Source: Raineyella fluvialis (GTDB lineage Bacteria; Actinomycetota; Actinomycetes; Propionibacteriales; Propionibacteriaceae). Taken from it: 64,000 bases of DNA. The position numbers and the translations under genes were made by a program. The notes beneath the pieces were generated by a model. The model was given only the letters and a program-made list of their open reading frames with translations. It ran no database searches and was not told the DNA's origin. Of this stretch, positions 43,527 to 52,457 are shown piece by piece (the stretch's first letter is position 1; each line of letters starts with the position of its first letter). The DNA lies in the NCBI RefSeq assembly GCF_009646095.1, contig NZ_CP045725.1, positions 868,001 through 932,000 on the forward strand, read 5' to 3'.

Positions 43527-45105
43527 ATGCAAGGAGAACTGTTCGACGGGCCCGATCCGGGCCCGGAGCGTACGGGCCCGGAGTTGGACACCGGCCCGGT
43601 CGACGCGGCCGATCCGACGATGCTGGACGTGGTCACCCCGCTCGCGTTGAGCCCGCAACGGCTGCTGCCCGCCACCATCGACGAGGCGATGGAGGAGATC
43701 GACGCCCTACGCACCCTGCAGGCCACCGTGGAAGCCCGCCAGTTCGCGATCACCGCCCACCTCACCGCCCTCGCCCCCACCCCTGCGCCCGAGCAGGCCC
43801 TGCTGCCCGGCGGGGAGGGCGTGGTCGACCTCGGCGGGGACGGCTGCCCCCCGGTCGCGGAGTTCGCCGTCCTGGAGATCGCCGCCCTGCTCCACACCAC
43901 CCACCAGGCCACCCGCGGCCAGATCGCCGACGCCCTCTCCGTGCGCTGGCGCCACCCCCGCCTGTGGCAAGCCGTGATGAACGCCCACCTACCCGTATGG
44001 CAGGCCCGCAAGATCGCCCAAGCCGTCCGCTGGGCCGGCCTCGACCGGGCCCAGGCCCTCCGCGTCGACAAAGCCATCGCCCCCGCGCTCGGCGCCCTGT
44101 CCTGGACCCGCCTCGAGCAGCTCGTCGAGGGCGAGATCGTCGCCGCCGACCCCGCCCGGGCCGCCCAGGCCGAAGAACGCGCCCGCACCGGCCGCTACGC
44201 CCACGTCCACCGCGACGAAACCGGCACCGCCGGCGTCCGCACCGTCCTCGCCCGGATCGCGACCCCCGACGCGACCCAACTCGACGCGACCCTCACCCGC
44301 CTCGCCACCCGCCTCGCCACCACCGACGGGAAGGACGAGAGCCTGGACGAGCGCCGCGCCCGCGCCCTGGGCATCCTCGCCACCCCCGAACGCGCCGCCG
44401 CCCTCCTCGCCGGCGACACCACCACCGCCGACCGACTCAAAGCCCCCGTCCGCCTCTACGTCCACGTCAACGCCGACCGCCTCGGCCCCGACGGCGTCGC
44501 CCGCCTCGAAGGCGAAGGCGCCGTCCCCGTCCAGAGCCTGCGGGCGTTGCTGTCCGACTCGACCGTGCGGGTCACCGGCGTGATCGACCACCGCACCTCC
44601 GAGCCCGTCGACGCCTACGAGATCCCCGAACGCATGCGCGAACAAGTCATCCTCGCCAACCCCTACGAAATCTTCCCCTGGGGATCACGCCGGGCCCGCC
44701 ACACCGACCTCGACCACACCACCCCCCACAGCCACGGCGGAGAAACCAGCCCCGCCAACCTCGGCCCGCTGGGCCGCACCGCCCACCGGGCGAAAACCCA
44801 CGCCGGCTGGCGCTGCCACCAAACCCGCCCGGCCACTGGCTCTGGCGCACCCCCTACGGACGCACCTACCACGTCGACAACTGGGGCACCCACACCCCGA
44901 CAACCCCACCACCGACCAGCACTCCACCACCGAACTCGACGCCCTCCTCCACCTCACCCACCCCCAACCACCAGCCCCACAGCCACCCGAGCCCAGGCGA
45001 CACCGACCGAACCGCCGCAAGAGGCGACGCTGCGGTGCCCGCCGCCCGGGTCGGCGAGCGCGGACCAGGACCCGGACGCGAGCCCGGATGGCCCGGCGGC
45101 GCTGA
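43527..45105 (+). CDS. DUF222/HNH endonuclease-like protein (two frame breaks)
   Basis: About 526 residues after closing breaks near 44827 and 44897. The DUF222 (13E12-type) N-terminal part runs LPATIDEAMEEIDALRTLQATVEARQ to ATRLATTDGKDES; the HNH site is HTDLDHTTPHSHGGETSPANLGPLGRTAHRAKTH. After the repairs (one C each) the tail reads GHWLWRTPYGRTYHVDNWGTHTP and ELDALLHLTHPQ, and ends at TGA 45103-45105 in a basic stretch. These proteins are abundant in actinobacteria and of uncertain function. The stop codon lies inside the IS target duplication. Confidence 0.8.
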
Positions 45106-45107
45106 TC
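45100..45107. repeat. Target-site duplication, left copy
   Basis: CGCTGATC, repeated at 46485-46492. It contains the HNH gene stop codon. Confidence 0.75.
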
Positions 45108-46484
45108 GGGTGTGTCAGATAAACGGTGTGTGGGGCCGGGCGTTTTCAGTGAGTGGTTCTCTCGAACCGGCCTGCGAAGGTGATCGCGAACGCGTTCAGC
45201 GCGGGCTTCCACCTGATTACCCAGCGTGCCTTTCCTCCGCCGGTGGGGTCAAGTGATCGGGTGACGAGATACAGACACTTCAGGGCGGCCGCCTCGTTGG
45301 GGAAGTGGCCCCTGGCGCGGACCGCCCGCCGGTAGCGGGCGTTGATCGACTCGATCGCATTCGTCGTGCAGATCACCCGCCGGATCTCCACGTCGTACTC
45401 CAGGAAGGGCACGAACTCGGCCCACGCGCTCTCCCACAGCTTGATGATCGCCGGGTACCGGTCACCCCACTCGGCCGCGAAGTCGGCGAAGCGGTCCTTC
45501 GCGGCCTGCTCCGACGGGCGGTGTAAACGGGCTTGAGGGCCTTCACGATCCCGTCGCGGTGCTGGCGGCCGGCGTAGCGGAAGCTGTTGCGGATCAGGTG
45601 CACGATGCACTGCTGGACGACCGTGTGCTCCCAGGCCGTGGTGATCGCCTCCGGTAGGCCCTTCAACCCGTCACAGACCGCGATGAGCACATCCTGGATG
45701 CCGCGGTTCTTCAGCTCCGAGAAGACCTGGAGCCAGAACCTGGCGCCCTCGGCCCCGTCACCGGCCCAGATCCCCAAGATCTCGCGTTCCCCGGACACGG
45801 TGACGCCCATGACGACATAGAACGGGGTGTTGCGGACCTGTCCGTCGCGGACCTTGACCACGATCGCATCGACGAAGATCACCGGGTAGAGCGGATCGAG
45901 CGGGCGCGACGACCACTCGGCCAGTTCGCCCGCGACCTTCTCGCTGATCCTGGAGATCGTGTCCTTGGAGACCCTGGCGCCGTAGACCTCCTCGAAATGC
46001 GCCGCGATCTCCCCGGTCGTCAGCCCCCGCGCGGACAGCGACAACACGATCTGGTCGATCCCGTCCAGGCGTCGCTTCCGCTTGGGGACGATCACCGGCT
46101 CGAAGGAGCCGTCGCGGTCGCGGGGAACCTCGATTTGGACCGGGCCGATCTCGGTCAACACGGTCTTCGACCGGGTCCCGTTACGCACGTTGGCCCCGAG
46201 CGGGGTCTGTCCGTGTTCGTGGCCGAGATGCTCGGTCAGTTCAGCCTCCAGAGCCGTCTCCAGCACCTGCTTCGTCAGCCCGGACAGGAGGCCTCCTGGC
46301 CCGACCAGGCTGATGCCCTGCTCCTTGGCCTGGGCGAGCAGCAGCTCGGCCAGGCCCTTCTGATCGATGATCTCCCCGGTCACGGGATCGATCATCACCT
46401 CCGGTGTTGCTCCGGTCGTGTCCGACACGGCCATCTCCTCTCGGATCAGACCGGTCCCCTACACACCGTTAATCTGACAGTCTC
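45108..46484 (-). mobile_element. IS256-family insertion sequence
   Basis: 1377 bases with terminal inverted repeats (45108-45135 and 46457-46484; 23 of the outer 28 positions agree, core TGTCAGAT-N-AACGGTGTGT) flanked by an eight-base duplication CGCTGATC. One transposase gene fills it. Intact ends and a perfect duplication indicate a fairly recent insertion. It went in exactly where two convergent genes met and harmed neither stop codon. Confidence 0.85.
45146..46434 (-). CDS. IS256-family transposase (frame break)
   Basis: 429 residues after closing one break near 45525 (GCC-CGT where GCC-CCG restores YTAPSEQAAKDRF). DDE catalytic core: the first Asp in YPVIFVDAIVVKVRDG, the second in VLIAVCDGLKGLPEAI, and the Glu in CTTNAIESINARYRRAV. 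The N-terminal ETALEAELTEHLGHE is typical of the family. If the break is a reading error the element is probably active. Confidence 0.88.
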
Positions 46485-46492
46485 CGCTGATC
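46485..46492. repeat. Target-site duplication, right copy
   Basis: CGCTGATC, matching 45100-45107. Its last two bases, with the next A, form the stop codon of the dehydrogenase gene on the minus strand. Confidence 0.75.
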
Positions 46493-47353
46493 AGCCGAAG
46501 ACGCGGTAGACCGCGGCGATGTCCTCCTCAGCCCCGCCCTGCTCATCGGCCTTCGCGTAGAGGGCTCGCACGGCGTCGAGGATGGGGAAGGCGCCGGCGT
46601 CACCGGTGGCGCTCTGCGCCAGTTCGAGGTCCTTGAGCAGGCCGCGGACCTGGAAACTGGCCGGCTGGTAGGTGTCGGCGAGCATGAGGTCGCCCTTGAG
46701 GTGGGCGTAGACGCTGTCGGTCTGGCCGCCAGCGATCGCCTCGAGGAAGAGCTTCTCGTCCAGGCCGAGGCTGCGCATCATGGCGAGGGCCTGTCCGGTG
46801 CCCGCGGTGACAAGACCGATCCAGGTGTTGCAGACGAGTTTGAGGCGGGTGCCGTCACCAACGGAGGTGCCCACCGTGAGGCGCTTCTTGCTGACCACGT
46901 CGAGCAACGGGTCCACGGCTGCGAGGCGGTCGGGGTCGCCGGCCGTGAGCAGGACGAGCGTCCCTTGCTCGGCCGGCCCGGCTGTTCCCAGCATAATCGC
47001 CTCGACGAGCGCGAGGTCGTGCTGGGCCGCGACTGAGGCGACCCGCCGGGTCCCGTCGACCCCGATGGTGGACATCTGCACCCAGGTGGCGCCCGCGGGG
47101 CCGCCTCGGCGGCCTCACCCATGACCGACTCCACGGCCTCGGCATCGAAGAGGGTCAACAACACGACATCGGCTCCGGCCACCGCCGCCGCTGGGGTGTC
47201 GGCGACCGTGGCACCCAACTCAGCCAGCGGCTGGGCACGCTCGGCCGTACGGTTCCAGACGGTGACCTCGAGGCCCTGGCCGATCAGACGCTCGGCGAGC
47301 GCTCTGCCCATGATCCCTGTGCCGAGGATGACGACCTTGCCGAATCCGCTCAT
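46491..47353 (-). CDS. 3-hydroxyisobutyrate-dehydrogenase-like protein (frame break)
   Basis: 287 residues after closing one break near 47097. N-terminal VVILGTGIMGRALAERLIGQGLEVTVWNRT binds NAD(P); MSTIGVDGTRRVASVA is the substrate-binding signature; KLVCNTWIGLVTAGTGQALAMMRSLGL holds the catalytic Lys region and is followed by SFQVRGLLKDLELA. One C restores PAGATWVQM. GGGAGG lies eight bases before ATG 47353. The substrate is a beta-hydroxyacid, unspecified. Before the IS inserted, its stop abutted the HNH stop as TGATCA. Confidence 0.82.
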
Positions 47354-47473
47354 CAACTGACCTCCCGACGTCTCGTCGGCGAGCCACGGTGGCCTGCACC
47401 GACTCCGCCCACCGTACGCGCCGAGGTGGCGCCGTGACGGTGGGCGGATCGAGGAGTCAGGCTGGGACGGACG

Positions 47474-48949
47474 TCAGGCTGTGGTGGACGGGCGCTCGGC
47501 GTGACGATGACGCCGCCGGCCCTGGCCCTGTCCCTGGCCCTGCTGGCCGGGCTGGCGCTGCCCGGGCTGGCTGGGCTGACGCTGCGAGGCCTGCGGGGAG
47601 GCGGCGTGCCCACCCTCGGACCGCTCGCCACGGCCTCGGCCGCCACGGGACCGACCCCCACGCGACCCGCCACGGGACGCGGAGCCCGAGGACTCCTGGC
47701 CACGGCCACCGCCGGAACGGCTCCCGTTGCGCTGGGGCGTCACCTGGGCCTGCGGCGGGGCGACGAGTGCGCGGGCCTCGTCGAGGCTGAGCACTACGCG
47801 CTCACCCGGGGCGAGCGTCTCGAGGACGGAGCGCTCGGGCTCCGCCACCGCGGGTGTGATCCCCGCCTTGCGCATCATCTGGCGGACCTCCTGGCGCTGG
47901 TCCGGCGTCACGAGCGTGACCACCGTGCCGGACTGGCCGGCCCGAGCGGTACGGCCGGAGCGGTGCAGGTAGGCCTTGTGCTCGACCGGCGGGTCGGCGT
48001 GCACGACCAGGGCCACGTCGTCGACGTGGATGCCGCGGGCGGCGATGTCGGTCGCCACCAGCGTTTCGACGGTGCCGGACTCGAACGCCGCCAGGTTCCG
48101 CGTACGCGCGTTCTGCGACAGGTTGCCATGCAGGTCGACGGCCGGGATGCCCCGGTCGACCAGCTGCTTGGCCAGCTTCTTGGCCCCGTGCTTGGTGCGG
48201 GTGAAGAGGATCGTACGACCGGGGGCGGACGCCAGATCGGCCAGGACACGACCACGGCTGTCCTTGTCGACGCGCAGCACGAAGTGCTCCATCGTCGACA
48301 CCGGTGACTGCGGCGAATCGGCCTCGTGGGTGACCGGGTCATGCAGGTAGCGCTTCACCAGCACGTCGATGCCGTTGTCGAGCGTCGCGGAGAAGAGCAG
48401 CCGCTGGCCGGTCGTGGGCGTACGGTCGAGGATCTTGCGGACCATCGGCAGGAAGCCCATGTCGGCCATGTGATCGGCCTCGTCGAGGACCGTGACCTCC
48501 ACCTCGTCAAGGGAGACGGCGCCCTGGCCCATCAGGTCGAGGAGCCGGCCGGGGCAGGCGACGAGCACGTCGACACCGCGGGCCAGCGCCTGCACCTGCG
48601 GGCCCTGTCCGACGCCGCCGAAGACGGTCCGGCTGGACAGGCCGACAGCGGCCTCGAGGGGCTTGAGCGCCTCCTCGATCTGGGTGGCGAGTTCACGGGT
48701 GGGGGCCAGCACGAGGGCGCGCGGGCGCTTGGGACGAACCTTGCGCGGGGTGGCGATGAGTCGGGCCACGGTCGGCAGCAGGAAGGCGTACGTCTTCCCG
48801 GAGCCGGTGCGGCCCCGGCCGAGGACGTCGCGACCGGCCAGCGAGTCCGGCAGCGTGGCCGCCTGGATCGGGGTGGGCGCGGTGATGTCGCGCTCGGCGA
48901 GGACGTCCGAGAGGGACGCGGGCACACCGAGGCGCACGAAAGCTGAAGT
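47474..48949 (-). CDS. DEAD-box RNA helicase with basic disordered tail
   Basis: About 491 residues. Q motif (PTPIQAATLP), motif I GRTGSGKTYAF, PTRELA, VDVLVACPGRLLDLM, motif II VLDEADHM, LLFSATL, TDIAARGIHV and HRSGRTARAG complete the helicase core. The last 100 residues are Arg/Gly/Ser/Gln-rich with RGG-type repeats, suited to RNA binding or condensate formation. TTG at 48949 is preferred (AAGGA seven bases upstream); an ATG at 48991 is possible. Of the RhlE/CsdA-like type. Confidence 0.88.
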   Translation of the reverse strand, partial: TSAFVRLGVPASLSDVLAERDITAPTPIQAATLPDSLAGRDVLGRGRTGSGKTYAFLLPTVARLIATPRKVRPKRPRALVLAPTRELATQIEEALKPLEAAVGLSSRTVFGGVGQGPQVQALARGVDVLVACPGRLLDLMGQGAVSLDEVEVTVLDEADHMADMGFLPMVRKILDRTPTTGQRLLFSATLDNGIDVLVKRYLHDPVTHEADSPQSPVSTMEHFVLRVDKDSRGRVLADLASAPGRTILFTRTKHGAKKLAKQLVDRGIPAVDLHGNLSQNARTRNLAAFESGTVETLVATDIAARGIHVDDVALVVHADPPVEHKAYLHRSGRTARAGQSGTVVTLVTPDQRQEVRQMMRKAGITPAVAEPERSVLETLAPGERVVLSLDEARALVAPPQAQVTPQRNGSRSGGGRGQESSGSASRGGSRGGRSRGGRGRGERSEGGHAASPQASQRQPSQPGQRQPGQQGQGQGQGRRRHRHAERPSTTA

Positions 48950-49188
48950 CAAGGAGGATTCCTTCGAAAGTGTCTTGCCGGGGGATCGCATCGCCCACAG
49001 GGACAGACACGGCGCATCGTCGGGAGGGTTCCCGGGCGCCCAGCGGCCCGAGGCAAGACTCGGCGGGCCGACTCCCTCGAACCTACCCGGTGGGTCGCCC
49101 GAACGCCAACTGCCGGACCGCGGTGCGGTCGGCTACCACTCCACCAATAAACATGGTTAGAGTGTGTAAAAACAGATCGGAGGAATCC

Positions 49189-49458
49189 ATGTCCAACTCG
49201 ACCGGGTGCCGCTGCGGCGAGCACAACGAGACCACCGTCCCGTCGATCAACGTGCTCGACATCCCCCACGCCGTCCGTCACGGCGCGGTCATCGGCGCCA
49301 TCACCCAGCTGCCCCTCGGCGGCGAACTGGACGTCGTCGCCCCGCACAACCCGCTGCCGATGATGGCCCAGCTCGAGGACGTGGCTCCGGGGCAGTTCGC
49401 CCGTACGTACATCACCGAGGGCCCCGAGCAGTGGACGGTGCGCTTCACCCGCCGCTGA
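49189..49458 (+). CDS. DUF2249 domain protein
   Basis: 89 residues. INVLDIPHAVRHGAVIGAITQLPLGGELDVVAPHNPLP is the DUF2249/TusA-like core; Cys8 and Cys10 (CRCGEH) stand just before it. GGAGGA lies five bases before the ATG. Family members are often linked with hemerythrin and nitric-oxide-responsive genes; a similar link may exist here with the hemerythrin at 38956, though not adjacent. Confidence 0.75.
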   Translation: MSNSTGCRCGEHNETTVPSINVLDIPHAVRHGAVIGAITQLPLGGELDVVAPHNPLPMMAQLEDVAPGQFARTYITEGPEQWTVRFTRR

Positions 49459-49486
49459 CCCGGCCCCTCGGCCTTCCTCTCCACTC

Positions 49487-49537
49487 CATCGCACCCCGGC
49501 GACGACATCTCGCGGATGTCTGCACCGGGGTGCGATG
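49487..49537. promoter_or_regulatory. Long inverted repeat before the SDR gene
   Basis: CATCGCACCCCGG (49487-49499) is inverted perfectly at 49525-49537, and the loop contains a second stem GACATC/GATGTC (49504-49520). It follows the DUF2249 gene by 28 bases and ends eight bases before the next start codon, so it can act as a terminator, as an operator, or hide the start region in the mRNA. Confidence 0.6.
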
Positions 49538-49545
49538 CTGTTCCC

Positions 49546-51039
49546 ATGCCTGAGACTCACAGGGTCGGGACACCCGCTCCCCTCGCCCTGGTCACCGGCG
49601 CGACGGGCTACATCGGCGGCCGGCTCGTGCCGGAACTCCTGGGGGCCGGTTTCCGGGTCCGCGCGATCGCCCGTCATCCGGAGAACCTGCGCGGCCGCGC
49701 CTGGGCCGAGCAGGTCGAGATCGTCCGGGCGGATGCCGGCTCCCCCGACGACCTGACCGCCGCGATGCGCGGCGTCGACGTCGCCTACTACCTCATCCAC
49801 GCCCTCGGCTCCGGCCCGCGGTTCGAGAGCACCGACCGGCGGACGGCTCTGCTCTTCGGCCGCGCCGCCCGCGAGGCCGGCGTAGGGCGGATCGTCTATC
49901 TCGGCGGCCTGCACCCGGATGTGGAGGACCTCTCCCCACACCTCGCCTCACGGCGCGAGGTCGGCGAGATCCTGCTGGCCTCCGGAGTCCCCACCACGGT
50001 GCTGCAGGCGGCGGTGATCCTCGGGTCGGGCAGCGCCTCGTTCGAGATGATGCGCCACCTGACCGAGCGCCTGCCCGTCATGGTGACCCCGAAGTGGGTG
50101 ACCAATCGGATCCAGCCGATCGCGATCCGCGACGTGCTGCGCTACTTGGTCGGCTCCGCCTCGATGCCCCCGGAGGTGAACCGTACGTTCGACATCGGTG
50201 GCCCGCAGGTGTTGACGTACGCCGACATGATGCAGGGCTACGCGCGGGTCGCCGGGCTGCCCCGGCGGATCATCGTTCCCCTCCCGGTGCTGACGCCCTG
50301 GTTGGCGAGTCACTGGGTCGGCATCGTCACCCCGGTCCCCGCCGGTCTGGCCAAGCCCCTGGTCGGGTCACTGATCCATGAGGTGGTCTGCCGGGAGAAC
50401 GACATCAGGGCGTACGTCCCCGATCCCCCCGAGGGGCTGCTCGACTTCGAGGCCGCCGTACGCCTCGCCCTGCGCCGGATCGCCGACAAGGACGTCACCA
50501 CGACCTTCTCCTCCGCCCTCGGCCCGACGGCACCCAGCGACCCGCTTCCCGAGGACCCGGACTGGGCCGGCGGACGCCTGCGGGTGGACGAGCGGGCCTC
50601 GGTCGTCACCGCGAGCCGGGAGGAGCTGTGGAGCGTCCTGGAGGGCATCGGCGGGAGCAACGGCTGGTACTCCTGGCGGCTGGGCTGGGTGGCGCGCGGA
50701 GTGCTGGACCGCGTCTTCGGCGGCCCGGGGCTGCGGCGGGGCCGGCGCCACAGCTCCCGGCTGCGCGTCGGCGACGAACTCGACTGGTGGCGGGTGGAGG
50801 CCGTCGAGGAGGGCCACCTGCTGCGGCTGCGCGCCGAGATGCGGCTGCCTGGCCTGGCGTGGCTCGAGCTGCTGGCCGAGGAGGACGAGGCCGGCCGGAC
50901 GATCTTCCGGCAGCGGGCGCTCTACCTGCCGCGGGGCTTGCCGGGGCTGCTCTACTGGTGGGCGGTCACACCCTTCCACGGCATCGTCTTCGGCGGGATG
51001 CAGCGCAACATCGCCGCCGCGGCCGAGCATCGGCCCTAG
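49546..51039 (+). CDS. NAD(P)-binding SDR protein with DUF2867 domain
   Basis: 497 residues. The extended-SDR-like N-terminal half has LVTGATGYIGGRLVPELL and VAYYLIHALGSG; a middle region carries NRIQPIAIRDVLRYLV; the C-terminal DUF2867 half has GSNGWYSWRLGWVARGVLDRVFGGPGLRRGRR and ends GLLYWWAVTPFHGIVFGGMQRNI. This two-domain layout is common in actinobacteria; substrate unknown. No ribosome site is seen before ATG 49546, only the inverted repeat. It is followed ten bases later by the disulfide reductase. Confidence 0.8.
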   Translation: MPETHRVGTPAPLALVTGATGYIGGRLVPELLGAGFRVRAIARHPENLRGRAWAEQVEIVRADAGSPDDLTAAMRGVDVAYYLIHALGSGPRFESTDRRTALLFGRAAREAGVGRIVYLGGLHPDVEDLSPHLASRREVGEILLASGVPTTVLQAAVILGSGSASFEMMRHLTERLPVMVTPKWVTNRIQPIAIRDVLRYLVGSASMPPEVNRTFDIGGPQVLTYADMMQGYARVAGLPRRIIVPLPVLTPWLASHWVGIVTPVPAGLAKPLVGSLIHEVVCRENDIRAYVPDPPEGLLDFEAAVRLALRRIADKDVTTTFSSALGPTAPSDPLPEDPDWAGGRLRVDERASVVTASREELWSVLEGIGGSNGWYSWRLGWVARGVLDRVFGGPGLRRGRRHSSRLRVGDELDWWRVEAVEEGHLLRLRAEMRLPGLAWLELLAEEDEAGRTIFRQRALYLPRGLPGLLYWWAVTPFHGIVFGGMQRNIAAAAEHRP

Positions 51040-51049
51040 GGTTGGCCCC

Positions 51050-52447
51050 ATGACCACGTACGACGTCATCGTCCTCGGCGGTGGCGCCGCCGGGGAGAAC
51101 GCGGCGGACTACGCCATCCGCGGTAGTTCCCGCACGGCCGCGATCGTCGAGGCGGAGCTCCTCGGCGGTGAGTGCTCCTACTGGGCATGCATCCCCAGCA
51201 AGGCGCTGCTGCGCCCCCTCGACGTGGCGGAGACCGCCGCCAATCTCTCCCCGCTGTCGGTCCCGGCCCTGGACCGGGCCGCCCTGCTGACCCGCCGGGA
51301 CGCCTGGGTCTCGCAGTACGAGGACGCCGGCCAGCTGCGCTGGGCCGAGGGCGCCGGGATCACCGTGATCCGCGGAACCGGGCGGCTGGCCGGGGAACGG
51401 GCCGTCGAGGTGGTGGACGAGTCCGGGGCGGCCCGCAGGTTCGAGGCGCGGACCGCCGTGGTGCTCGCGACCGGCAGCGTGCCGACCATCCCGGACGCCT
51501 TCGCGTCGGTACGCCCCTGGACCACCCGGGACGTCACGGCCGTGGCCGAGGTGCCGCGGCGGCTGGCCGTCGTCGGTGGCGGGGTCGCCGCGTGCGAGGC
51601 GGCCCGGTGGATGACCGCGTTGGGGTCGGCCGTCACCCTGCTGGTCCGCGGCGAACGCCTGCTGACGAAGTTCGAGGATTTCGTCGGGGAGGACGTCCTC
51701 GACGGGCTGCGGGCGGCAGGGGTGACCGTACGCCTCGACACCTCGGTCACCCGGGCCGAACGCGAGGGGGCCGATCACGCCCCTGCCGTCGGCAGGATCC
51801 ATGGTGGCCCGGTCACGCTGACCCTCGACGACGATTCCGACGACCTCGAGGTCGACGAGGTGCTGGTCGCCGCGGGGCGCCGGCCGAACACCGACGACAT
51901 CGGCCTGGCCTCCCTCGGCCTGGCGGCCGGCGAGCTCAAGGGGCGTACGCACGGAGGCGCCCTGCCGCCCTGGTTGTTCACCGTCGGCGACATCAACGGC
52001 GAGGCGATGCTCACCCACTGGGGCAAGCACCAGGGCCGCCTCGTCGGGCGACGGATCGCCGCGCTCGCCGAGGGACGTACGCCGCCGGAGGAGCCGGCAG
52101 CGCCGATCCCGCAGGTCGTGTTCAGCGCGCCCCAGGTCGCGTCGGTCGGGCTCAGCTCCGCGCAGGCCGCGACGGCGGGCCACGCGGTCCGGTTGCTCGA
52201 CGCCGACTACGCGGCGGCCGCCGGGGTGGGTCTGCTGCGCGACGACGCCGCCGGCCGGGCACGGCTGGTCGTCGACGCGCAGACCGATGTGCTGCTGGGC
52301 GCCACCTTCGTCGGTCCCGACGTCGCGGACCTGCTCCATGCGGCCACCGTCGCGATCACCGGCGGCCTGGACCTCGACACCCTGCGCCGCGCCGTGCCGA
52401 GCTACCCGACGGCGAGCGAGGTGTGGCTGCGGCTGTTGGAGCACTGA
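51050..52447 (+). CDS. Class I pyridine nucleotide-disulfide oxidoreductase
   Basis: 465 residues. FAD site DVIVLGGGAAGENAA, redox disulfide GGECSYWACIPSK (CxxxxC), NAD(P) site LAVVGGGVAACEAARWM, second FAD contact LFTVGDINGEAMLTHWG. The dimer-interface catalytic His of lipoamide/glutathione reductases is Tyr here (SYPTASE instead of HPTxSE), so it is probably not a lipoamide dehydrogenase proper. The partner thiol or quinone is unknown. Short spacing places it in the SDR operon. Confidence 0.82.
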   Translation: MTTYDVIVLGGGAAGENAADYAIRGSSRTAAIVEAELLGGECSYWACIPSKALLRPLDVAETAANLSPLSVPALDRAALLTRRDAWVSQYEDAGQLRWAEGAGITVIRGTGRLAGERAVEVVDESGAARRFEARTAVVLATGSVPTIPDAFASVRPWTTRDVTAVAEVPRRLAVVGGGVAACEAARWMTALGSAVTLLVRGERLLTKFEDFVGEDVLDGLRAAGVTVRLDTSVTRAEREGADHAPAVGRIHGGPVTLTLDDDSDDLEVDEVLVAAGRRPNTDDIGLASLGLAAGELKGRTHGGALPPWLFTVGDINGEAMLTHWGKHQGRLVGRRIAALAEGRTPPEEPAAPIPQVVFSAPQVASVGLSSAQAATAGHAVRLLDADYAAAAGVGLLRDDAAGRARLVVDAQTDVLLGATFVGPDVADLLHAATVAITGGLDLDTLRRAVPSYPTASEVWLRLLEH

Positions 52448-52457
52448 GCGCGGACGC

